Source: Candidatus Omnitrophota bacterium (GTDB lineage: Bacteria > Omnitrophota > Gorgyraeia > Gygaellales > Profunditerraquicolaceae). Taken from it: DNA of 16,299 nucleotides. Position 1 is the first letter of the stretch. Each line of letters begins with the position of its first letter. The notes beneath the pieces were generated by a model. The model was not told the DNA's origin and ran no database searches. It saw only the letters and a list, made by a program, of their open reading frames with translations. The translations under genes and the position numbers were made by a program. Positions 8,438 through 16,100 of the stretch are shown here, piece by piece. Location of the stretch: assembly GCA_028716305.1 (NCBI GenBank), contig JAQUQA010000009.1, forward strand, positions 1-16,299, given 5' to 3'.

Positions 8438-9715
8438 TTATCCCTCAAGCTTTTTAAGAACCGCGTCTTTATTAACCCGAAGGCCTATTCTTTTTTTAAG
8501 TAAATCTCCCAGGAGCCTATGCCCGGCCCCGTCCAACGGCTTTAGCTTCAGGTAGCTGCGGGCTAATTTCTCTGCCCGATCATAATTCCCGCGGCCAAAC
8601 TCAATCGCGGCCAGGCCGAACAAGGCTGCGTCTATCTCTTTATTGCCTTTAAGAGAAGCACTAAAGTCTTTTCTTGCGCGCATAACCTGCCCTTTTGCCA
8701 AAGCAATTACGCCGAGTCCGGTAAGGGCAAAAGGATTTAACGGATCGACGCAAAGGATCCTCGCGAATTCTTCTTGCGCCCGCCTAAGGTCTCCCTTCTG
8801 CAGATAGAGCGCCCCGTAATTATTATATTTGGAGGCATAAGCCCGCTCTAGGCTGATCGATTTCTCGTAATACGCCTTTCTGCCGCTTAACTCAAAAAGC
8901 TTAAAATATACGGCAGCCGGCATTGAAGCAGCCAGACGCTGCTTAGCTTTGCCCGGCAAGAAGAAGGCGGCCAACTGATCGGCGAGAAATCTGTATCTCA
9001 TCGGGGTAAACCCTTCGTTTACCGAATAGGATATGGTCAGGCAGCGCGGATGAGGAATTTTTCTACGGCAAAATTGCACGACTTCCTCAGGAGTAATCCA
9101 GGGCCTGTATTTTGCGATCATGGTCTGGGGCCGGGATTTCCGTAAATTATCGACTACCAGGTAATCGGTATCGATATCCAAAAGCGTATTGCCCTTGAAT
9201 TCCGGCAGGGAATCAATGGTGGTAATGATCAATTTTCTGCCGAGCAGCCGCAAGGTCGCCCTGTTTTTTTGGAAACGTAAACAGGCACTTCTGCCGTGGG
9301 CATCGGGGGCCCCGCGCAGGATCTCTTTAAAGACGGCGGTGAGATGATTTTTTAATCCGGGAAACTCTTTTTTCCCCCCGGGAACTACCCAATAAAGATC
9401 CCCCACAATCCCTTCTCGCAAGGCCGGATAAAGGAAATTTCCCAGGTTCATCTGGCTGTCGAAATCATTATGGAATCTTAAGAAAGCGGCGCTTTTGGCC
9501 AGATTACGCTTGATTTCCCGAAGGGTGCCGGGCAGCACCAGGCTTTCTTTTAAAGATAAGACAGGATAATAGGAGAAGTCGATATGGGCGTCGATATGCA
9601 CCAGGGTGGCCATCTTGATCTTTTTTTTCCGCCAGATCTCCAGGGCCTGATGATGATCTTCGATTAGATGGCAATCCCGATATTGATCCGTCTTAGGCAC
9701 GCCTTTTCCTCTCAT
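8438..9715 (-). CDS. UPF0489 (arginase-fold) protein with C-terminal TPRs
   Basis: This 425-residue protein has an N-terminal UPF0489 domain (PF12640), a relative of the arginase/deacetylase fold. Putative metal ligands appear in order: EDHHQAL (D20, H21, H22), HIDAHIDF (H40, D42, H44, D46) and DIDTDYL (D180, D182, D184). SVNEGFTP (E234) is a candidate catalytic glutamate. From about 295 to the end there are TPRs (YNNYGALYLQKGDLRRAQEEF, then DPLNPFALTGLGVIALAKG and others). From family knowledge, one UPF0489 branch includes peptide arginases such as OspR, which turn arginine into ornithine in ribosomal peptides, so amidine hydrolysis is plausible here. The start is open: ATG 9715 has GGGGGA upstream, while GTG 9700 has AGAGG upstream and would overlap the preceding stop by 8 bases. 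Either way translation is coupled to the upstream radical SAM gene. Confidence 0.82.
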   Translation of the reverse strand: MRGKGVPKTDQYRDCHLIEDHHQALEIWRKKKIKMATLVHIDAHIDFSYYPVLSLKESLVLPGTLREIKRNLAKSAAFLRFHNDFDSQMNLGNFLYPALREGIVGDLYWVVPGGKKEFPGLKNHLTAVFKEILRGAPDAHGRSACLRFQKNRATLRLLGRKLIITTIDSLPEFKGNTLLDIDTDYLVVDNLRKSRPQTMIAKYRPWITPEEVVQFCRRKIPHPRCLTISYSVNEGFTPMRYRFLADQLAAFFLPGKAKQRLAASMPAAVYFKLFELSGRKAYYEKSISLERAYASKYNNYGALYLQKGDLRRAQEEFARILCVDPLNPFALTGLGVIALAKGQVMRARKDFSASLKGNKEIDAALFGLAAIEFGRGNYDRAEKLARSYLKLKPLDGAGHRLLGDLLKKRIGLRVNKDAVLKKLEG

Positions 9716-11687
9716 GAGAATCCCCCGTAAGTATCAGGGCAAAGTTATGGCGCAATAATTCTTTAAGGAATCCTGTGATCTTTTCTGCCCTTCCCCGACA
9801 GGCCGAAGCGGAACTGATAATTTCCCGCAGCGTATGGTTACCGTTAGAGAGGCCGGCCACGTGTTCCTGCAGCTTATCCAGGATAATTTTTTCGGGAGGG
9901 CGCAGCATATTGATAAACAGGCTGTGGGTAATATCCTGCGGCAGGTAGATGGCTGCGTCTCTGTTCTTCTTTAGACCCCCTAAGGCCAGCGGATAAATCC
10001 CCCCCGGGTTATCCCTACCCGGATACCCGGAACTGCCCAGCAATGATACGCTGTTCTTCTTTAATAATATCTGGAGCAGAAAATGCTGGTATCCCTTCTG
10101 GTCTGCGATCAGCCTGAGACGGTTATTGAAAATCTGCAAAGTGCCCAGATCAACCCCCCGGCGAAGCGCCTGGGTAAAATCCTCCGCTTCCCGTTGAGAT
10201 AACCCCTTTTGCAAGGTATAACCGTTATCTTTTTTAACGACAACCCCGAATCTGCGCGGATCGGAGGCGACACAAGAATAGGCAGACAGGGCGAAAGGCT
10301 TGAATTCAACAGAATCGATGTATTCGGCGTGATCTTTCAGGAAATCCACGGTTTTCCAGGCCTCTTTTCTGGTCTCTCCCGGAAAACCGAAAAAGACCAT
10401 GCAATGATTGAGGATCCCCGCGTGATGGCTTTTTTTGAGGATGCGGGAGGTTACCTCCACTTGAGTGCCTTTTTTCATCAGGTCCAGGACCCTTTGCGAC
10501 CCGGATTCCATCCCCCATTTGATCAGAGCGAATCCCGCTCTGCGCATCAGCCTTAAGGTATGACTGTCATCAAACCCCCGGTCAAATCTGGCAAATTGAT
10601 AAAAGTTTGCTCCTTTGAGTTTTCTGGAAATCAGCTCCCGGCTAAGCTGCCTGGCACGCGCGGGAGGAAAATCATCATCGTGAAAAGTAAAATTGCGGCA
10701 TTGGTAACGATCCTGCAGATAAGCGATAGTCTCCGCTGTTTTTTTAATGCTAAACATGCGCAGCGTTCCGAAGGTATTACGGTGATAGTCGCAAAAGGCG
10801 CATTTCTTCCAGCTGCACCCCCTGGCGGTCTGTAAAGGCAGCAGCCTTTGCGGAGAAAGATACCCGTCCAGGTCGAACTGGGAAAAATCAGGGCAAGCCA
10901 GATTGTCTAAATCAACAACCTCTTTTAAGGGGTTTTCTTTTATCCGGCTTTTTTCCTTGTAAAAAACATTGGGGATCCCGGCTGGAGACTTTCCCGCATC
11001 AAGCCTTTTGATCAAGGCAGGCAGCGCGAGCTCCCCCGGTCCGATCACCAGATAATCGGCGAACTCATTTTTCAACACGCCCTTAATCTGTCCGGCGCCC
11101 AAAAAAGGGGTGAAAGATCCACCGATAATCAGGGGTATCCGGATTTTTTCTTTCAGCCGCTTACGAATGGCAAATGAAAATGGTTCGGGTTCATCCAGAG
11201 AAAACCCGACATAATCAGGATTGGCCTTGATAATTTCTTTGAGATAATTGTCGATCAGCCCCAGCCCATCACATTCTTTTTGCTCGATATAATAGGCCAG
11301 CACGGACATGAAAATAACATAGAGGTTAACGAATTTATTGGTGCTGAAGGTATCGCAATAACTGCGCAGGTTTTTCTGGCGGAAAAAATACCAATAAAGG
11401 TCTTTAAGTTCCTTGCGAAAAAAGGAGAACCCGTTTTTCCGGATCTCCTGCCGGTATCCGCCGATCCCGATTTTATCCAGATCGCTCTCTTTAAGATCGT
11501 TTATCAGGCCCCAAAGCCCAGCCTGATCCCGGACAAACATCTCTTTAATGAAACCGGTCTGGCCCTTAACCACAACCGTCCTTATCCCCTGCCGGCGGCA
11601 GGCAGCCACCAGCATCGCGCACCCCAAGGGGGGACAATCAAGGATCGCCTTTGGGCTGACAGGTTCAATTAAGACCAGGGTACTCAT
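9693..11687 (-). CDS. B12-binding-type radical SAM protein with CX4CX2C motif and winged-helix/PqqD-like tail
   Basis: This 664-residue enzyme starts with a cobalamin-binding-type region (LVLIEPVSP, DYVGFSLDE, PLIIGGSFTPF, YLVIGPGELALPAL; to about 230). The radical SAM core has ARGCSWKKCAFCDY, placing C291, C296 and C299 in CX4CX2C spacing, then FTFHDDDFPPARA, KWGMESGSQRVLDLMKKGTQ and VFFGFPGET. No DxHxxG motif is seen. The C-terminus has no TPRs. Residues about 595-655 look like a small winged-helix or PqqD-like domain (PPEKIILDKLQEH, TLREIISSA, FLKELLRHNFALIL), which in peptide-modifying systems binds leader peptides. The core is paralogous to the 755-residue protein encoded downstream. Start ATG 11687 overlaps the SPASM stop as TAATG, so translation is coupled; its own stop lies inside the start region of the UPF0489 gene. 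The reaction is unknown; modification of a peptide is the leading inference. Confidence 0.88.
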   Translation of the reverse strand: MSTLVLIEPVSPKAILDCPPLGCAMLVAACRRQGIRTVVVKGQTGFIKEMFVRDQAGLWGLINDLKESDLDKIGIGGYRQEIRKNGFSFFRKELKDLYWYFFRQKNLRSYCDTFSTNKFVNLYVIFMSVLAYYIEQKECDGLGLIDNYLKEIIKANPDYVGFSLDEPEPFSFAIRKRLKEKIRIPLIIGGSFTPFLGAGQIKGVLKNEFADYLVIGPGELALPALIKRLDAGKSPAGIPNVFYKEKSRIKENPLKEVVDLDNLACPDFSQFDLDGYLSPQRLLPLQTARGCSWKKCAFCDYHRNTFGTLRMFSIKKTAETIAYLQDRYQCRNFTFHDDDFPPARARQLSRELISRKLKGANFYQFARFDRGFDDSHTLRLMRRAGFALIKWGMESGSQRVLDLMKKGTQVEVTSRILKKSHHAGILNHCMVFFGFPGETRKEAWKTVDFLKDHAEYIDSVEFKPFALSAYSCVASDPRRFGVVVKKDNGYTLQKGLSQREAEDFTQALRRGVDLGTLQIFNNRLRLIADQKGYQHFLLQILLKKNSVSLLGSSGYPGRDNPGGIYPLALGGLKKNRDAAIYLPQDITHSLFINMLRPPEKIILDKLQEHVAGLSNGNHTLREIISSASACRGRAEKITGFLKELLRHNFALILTGDSHERKRRA

Positions 11688-12061
11688 TATTCTTTTATCT
11701 TTTGCTTTTTCTTGCGTTTTTTTGCGGCAGATGCTTTACGGCGCAAGGCCTGGATTTTAAGCTCCGGGACGCAGGAGGTGAAACTCCGGTCATAAAGCCA
11801 GGAACGCGCCGGGCACCATTTGCACTCTTCGATCAAACGGCAACTTAGGCAATCGCGCCCTCGGCTAAGTTCTATACGGCGAGAGAACCCGCTTAATCTT
11901 TTCCACGCGGTTTTTATCCCGCCGGGTAATATTTTAAACCTGGGAGATTCGATCATCAGGCAAAGCTTCAATTCCCCCCGGGGAGTAATCGCGGCCTGGC
12001 ACGCTCCCGCTCCGCAGAAAAAAACCCGGCCTTTGTTTTTGGATTTTTTCGCTATGGGCAT
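11687..12061 (-). CDS. SPASM domain of a split radical SAM protein (separate ORF)
   Basis: This 124-residue frame from ATG 12061 encodes the C-terminal SPASM domain that normally continues a radical SAM core. It shows FFCGAGAC, ITPRGELKLC, then DCLSCRLIEECKWC (CX2CX5CX2C) and a last cysteine in TSCVPELK. This is a near-complete ligand set for auxiliary iron-sulfur clusters. The tail is strongly basic. It lies one base out of frame with the radical SAM core and overlaps the end of that gene (ATGCCCATAG). The same frame is open further up to another ATG at 12106, but ATG 12061 has GGGGAGGGG four bases upstream. Together the two pieces are about 349 residues, a normal size for one radical SAM/SPASM protein. 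This is therefore either a recent frameshift, a sequencing error, or a true split protein reassembled from two chains. Confidence 0.75.
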   Translation of the reverse strand: MPIAKKSKNKGRVFFCGAGACQAAITPRGELKLCLMIESPRFKILPGGIKTAWKRLSGFSRRIELSRGRDCLSCRLIEECKWCPARSWLYDRSFTSCVPELKIQALRRKASAAKKRKKKQKIKE

Positions 12062-12735
12062 AAATCCCCTCCCCGGGCCGGGTTTTCGATGATCTTTCCG
12101 CGGCATAAATAAGGTTCGCTTGAACCGTCGATTCGGCGCGAAAGGATATTATCCAGACGATGGCCGGCACCCAGAGAACGGCAAAACCTTTTAATCTTGG
12201 CAATCTCCCCCTGGTTCTCCTGCAAAACGCAGGTTTTAAAACCAAGGGGGATTCTATTTTTTTTAAGCTCCCGGATCGCCCGAAACACCTTTTGCTGCGA
12301 ACCTTTCAGGCCGGTAATCTTCTCAAAAGACAAACGGCTGATCGCCGGAATGGTAATATCGATTTTCCCGGGCTTAAGCCCTGCTAAGATACGCGCGGTT
12401 CTGGCATCGATCAGAGATCCATTAGTATAAACAGTGGTGATAAAACCTTTTTTCCCGGCGTATCCGAGGATAGGAAGAATGTCCTTGCGCAAGAAAGGTT
12501 CGCCTCCGGTAAAACCCAGATAAAGGCAGCCGATCTTCGCCAATTCGTCTAAAATCGCGTATACCTTTTTGGTCTTAAGTTCCGGTTTTTTTCGGTAAGA
12601 CAAAGGGATATAACAATGCCGGCAGAAAAAGTTACAGCGGTAAGTCAGCTCAAACATTACCCGTAAAGGAAAAGACTTGTTCTGAGCGGACCGGCTAACC
12701 TCATTCAGGAAGGCCGAATAATCTCTTGTACGCAT
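12052..12735 (-). CDS. Radical SAM core domain, split from its SPASM domain by a frame change
   Basis: This 227-residue protein is a radical SAM core of the SPASM type. It has TYRCNFFCRHCY with C34, C38 and C41 (canonical CX3CX2C), GFTGGEPFLR (GGEP 77-80), VYTNGS and RLDNILSRRIDGSSEP, the segment that usually leads into the linker before SPASM. It stops at TAG 12052, and the SPASM domain follows in another frame. Such enzymes often install thioether or C-C links in peptides, or act in cofactor synthesis such as PqqE-like reactions. It is the first gene of the cluster, 41 bases or so after the predicted transcription start. There is no obvious Shine-Dalgarno before ATG 12735, but the next methionine is too near the cluster motif. 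As encoded, the protein lacks auxiliary clusters unless it pairs with the downstream chain. Confidence 0.85.
   Translation of the reverse strand: MRTRDYSAFLNEVSRSAQNKSFPLRVMFELTYRCNFFCRHCYIPLSYRKKPELKTKKVYAILDELAKIGCLYLGFTGGEPFLRKDILPILGYAGKKGFITTVYTNGSLIDARTARILAGLKPGKIDITIPAISRLSFEKITGLKGSQQKVFRAIRELKKNRIPLGFKTCVLQENQGEIAKIKRFCRSLGAGHRLDNILSRRIDGSSEPYLCRGKIIENPARGGDLCP
12066..12074 (-). promoter_or_regulatory. Strong ribosome-binding site inside the radical SAM/SPASM frame break
   Basis: GGGGAGGGG lies four bases before ATG 12061, with the GGAGG core six bases away, an ideal Shine-Dalgarno distance. It sits within the last codons of the radical SAM core ORF. It could allow independent or coupled translation of the SPASM chain. 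It is also a G-rich run where a base can easily be lost, by mutation or by sequencing error. Confidence 0.5.
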
Positions 12736-12783
12736 AATTTAGTTTTGAAAACAGTAAACGCTTGGGGGAGCTATCTGCTTATT

Positions 12784-12812
12784 ATTATACCACTATCCGG
12801 AAGACAGATAAA
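12784..12812 (-). promoter_or_regulatory. Extended -10 promoter for the biosynthetic gene set
   Basis: On the minus strand a perfect TATAAT (12789-12784) is preceded by TGG, giving the extended -10 motif TGnTATAAT. A poor -35 (TTTATC, 12812-12807) lies 17 bases upstream, as is common with extended -10 promoters. Transcription would start near 12777, giving a leader of about 40 bases before the radical SAM start at 12735. It stands between the probable terminator of the efflux operon and the first cluster gene. No operator repeat is evident around it. Confidence 0.62.
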
Positions 12813-12830
12813 TAGCTTAAGAGGGAAGGT

Positions 12831-12853
12831 AAAAAAGAAAGGGCGCTCCTTTT
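12831..12853 (-). terminator. Weak intrinsic terminator after the PII-like gene
   Basis: On the minus strand AAAGG and CCTTT can pair as a five-base stem around AGCGC, followed by CTTTTTT. The stem begins at the stop codon of the PII-like gene. The position at an operon end, just before the predicted promoter, supports termination. The short stem with three A-T pairs makes it weak or leaky. Confidence 0.45.
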
Positions 12854-13142
12854 ACGTAATCTCATCCAGGGCCCAGGCAAATGCCTTAATGCCTTCTTTG
12901 CCCAATTTTTTGCGTAATTCCTTCACGCACAAGAGAAGCTGTTTTGCCTCGTTTTCCTGGCAGGCCGCATACAAAACATTGTTCCTGCCCGGCCAGATGT
13001 CATCGCCTAAATGCGTGCCTGAGGTCCGGCCTTTGCCAAAGACACCCCTGATTTTGGTATAATTCCCCAAGGCGCAATTTTCTAAAATCTCCATTACTTC
13101 TTCGTCAATCGCTTCGTTATAAGCGATCATCACCATCTTCAT
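12852..13142 (-). CDS. PII-like small protein linked to the RND efflux pump
   Basis: This 96-residue protein has the size and alternating strand-helix pattern of the PII/CutA-like superfamily: KMVMIAYNEAIDEEVMEIL as first strand and helix, a loop with GKGRTSGTHLGDDIWPG, then NNVLYAACQENEAKQLLLCVKELRKK as second strand and helix. It lacks the conserved T-loop tyrosine region of classical GlnB. From family knowledge, PII-like proteins encoded next to RND efflux genes form a distinct group proposed to sense a ligand and modulate the pump. The start overlaps the pump stop by ATGA, so the two are translated together. Fold assignment comes from pattern and context and is fairly likely; the ligand is unknown. 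Confidence 0.62.
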   Translation of the reverse strand: MKMVMIAYNEAIDEEVMEILENCALGNYTKIRGVFGKGRTSGTHLGDDIWPGRNNVLYAACQENEAKQLLLCVKELRKKLGKEGIKAFAWALDEIT

Positions 13143-16100
13143 CTCTTCCTGCCTCCGTTCTTCTTGATCCTTGCCTCAAACACCGCATAAAGTGTGGGGA
13201 CAAAAAGCATAGTCACCAGAGTAGATAGCGTCAGGCCGCTGATCATAGTAATACCTAAGGGCTGCCAGATCTCCGAGCCTTCTCCTGTCGAAATGGCCAA
13301 CGGAAACAGACCGGCTAAAGTAGTAACCGTGGTCATCAAGACCGGCCTTAACCTTTCTTTGCCTCCGACAGTCACTGCTTCCAGCATTGATAGCCCGCGG
13401 GCGCGCAGGATATTGATGTAGCTTACTAATACAATGGCATTGTTGACGACTATCCCCATCAACATGACCAGCCCGAGAAAGGTAATGATGCTCAAGGTGG
13501 TGCCGGTCAGGGCGAAACCCAGGATGACTCCGGTAAAGGTAAAGGGAACGGCAAACATGACGATTAAAGGATCGAGCAATGATTCGAATTGGGCGGCCAT
13601 GACCATGTAAACCAGAATAATGCCCAAAGCGACCAAAAAGGTCAGATCGCGAAATGCCTTGCCCTGTTCTTCTGCCTCGCCGCCGAAATTTATCACAATA
13701 TCAGAAGGGATGATCAGTTTATCAATGCCTTTTTTGATATCCTCAACGACCCTGCCCATCGAACGCTGGTAGGTGTTGCACTCAACCCTGAGCACCCTTT
13801 CGCGGTTCTTGCGCTCGATCTCGATGGGACCCACGGTTTCATAGACCCTGGCGACGGTGCTTAATCTGATCTGTTTTCCGGTATAAGGAGAAACCATGGA
13901 AAGGTTTTCCACATCCTCCGGCTTAGCGCGAAACTGTTCTTCCAGGCGCACGTAGATATCATAGGTTTCTCCCTTCTCGCGGTATTTGGTGGCGGTTGCC
14001 CCCTCGACAAAGGTTTTGATGCTATCGGCGATAGTGCGCATATTTAACCCTAAGGCCGCGGCCTTTTCCCGGAACACTTCTATTCTTAGCTCCGGTCGGT
14101 TTAATTCCCGGGAAATACTGGCGTCGATCGTCCCCGGAGTTTTTTCCATGATCTCTTTAACTTTTTGCGCCAGGGTATCGGTGTCTTCGAAAGAATGGCC
14201 GATAATCTCAACTTGCACCTGTTTGCCAGAGGTCCCGGTAATGATTTGTCCGATAAAACTCCCCGTGGAAATATTCATTTTTATCACGCCGGGGATTTGT
14301 TTGATCTTTTTTCTGAGAACCTGTGCTACCTCTTTAACCGAGCGTTTTCTTTCGGTCTTTGGCACAAGCTTTACCCCGGCCGAAGCGATGTGGCTTCCCG
14401 ATTGCTGCCCCATCACCGCGCCGATGCCCGTACTCTGCCCGCTTCGCGCATACATAAATCGCGCTTCGGGAACATCATCCCGAAATATATCTTCTATCTT
14501 CGTGGCCAGCTTATCGGTTTCTTCCACGCGCGTGCCGATAGCCAAATCCACCGTTGCGCGCATGTCGCCCGTATCCTCCTCGGGGATGAATTCGTTCCCC
14601 ACAAATTGAGTCAAAAATAAACTGAAGGCAAAAGCCCCCAGGAAACCAAAAATAACCGTCTTCTTGTGCCGCAGGCACCAGGCCAAAGACCTGGCGTATA
14701 AATCCTCCCAGGTCTTAAACCAATGCTCGGAAAGCTCGTAGAACCTGCCAAACCATTTATTTTTTCCCGCGGCCCGGTTACCGGCGGGTTTCATCCATTT
14801 GGAGCAAAGCATCGGGCTGAATGTCGCGGCGGTAAAAAGCGAGGCAATAAGCGTGACCGTAACGATAATCGCCAATTCTCCAAACATTATTCCCACCAAC
14901 CCGTGGATAAAGATCATCGGGGAAAATACCACGACCGTGGTTAAAGTCGATGCCGCTACGGCAAGAAACATCTCCGATGCGCCAAAGATCGATGCTTCAT
15001 GAGGACGCTGCCCCCTTTCCACATGCCGATAGACGTTATCCACAATAACGATGGCGTTGTCCACGACCATCCCGATAGCGATAGTCAAAGAGGAAAGACT
15101 GATGGTGTTGATGGTCTTACCGCTTAGATAAAGATAAATAAAGGCGATGAGCAAGGAAAACGGAATTGTTAAAGCGATGATCAGACTGGGCAGAAACCGG
15201 CGTAGGAAAAACCAGACAACCAGGATAACCAGGACCGCTCCGATCCAGACCGTGGATTTAAGCGTATTCAAGGAGTTGATGATATCGCTCGAAGAATCCA
15301 TGATCACATGGATCTTTACGTCCTTGGGCAGGGTTTTTTGCAACTCCTCTAGTTTTTTCTTCACCAGGGTGGCCACCTGCACGGTATTGGTACCGGTCTG
15401 TTTCTGCACCATCATCAAAAGACCCTGCTGCCGGTTGATGCGCACGATCTGGGTTACTTCTTTAAAACTGTCTTCCACCCGGGCCACGTCTTTTAGGTAA
15501 ACCAGATTGCCGTTACGCTTGCCTAAAATAACAGTATTTATCTCTTCGGGAGTTGCAAATTCTCCGGGGACACGCAAGAGATAATCTGTAAGTCCGGACT
15601 TTATGTTACCGGCCGGCTGAGTGACATTTTCCTTGGCCAAAACATCCTGGACATCCAGGATGGAGAAACCGTATCCTTCGAGCTTATGCCTGTCGATCCA
15701 GATATTGATCTGCCTCTCCAGACCTCCATTAAGCTGCACCGTGCCTACACCGGGCAGTTGCCTTAAGGGATCGGCTATCCTGTTGTCGATCATGTCAAAA
15801 AGCTCGGGGTAGCTTTGATCGGCAGTAACGCCCATATAAAGGACCGGCATCATTGCGGTATTGAATTTAAAGATATAGGGATTTTCCATCTCATCAGGAA
15901 TATCGGGAAGGAAGCGCTTAGCAAGCTCAATACGGTCGCGGATATCGTTTGAGGCCTCATCGAGATTGGTGCCCCAGATAAACTTGAGCGTGACTACAGA
16001 AACTCCTTCCAGCGAACGGGAAGTAATTTTTTCCAGCCGTGGCGTGGTAGCCAGCTGGTTCTCTAAAGGCTCGCTGACCTTTATTTCTACGTCTTCAGGG

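Noticed and set aside
12052..12106. Programmed -1 ribosomal frameshift
   Set aside because: No convincing slippery heptamer in the right frame and no clear downstream pseudoknot; reinitiation at the strong ribosome-binding site or a simple indel is more economical.
11934..12245. 103-codon minus-strand frame across the radical SAM/SPASM break
   Set aside because: It is the third frame at the break. It carries neither radical SAM nor SPASM cysteine motifs, though a short part of it could belong to the ancestral linker if more than one indel occurred.
13986..14620. Two long plus-strand frames of 207 and 151 codons
   Set aside because: Both are opposite the RND pump gene and read as out-of-frame shadows with no domain pattern.
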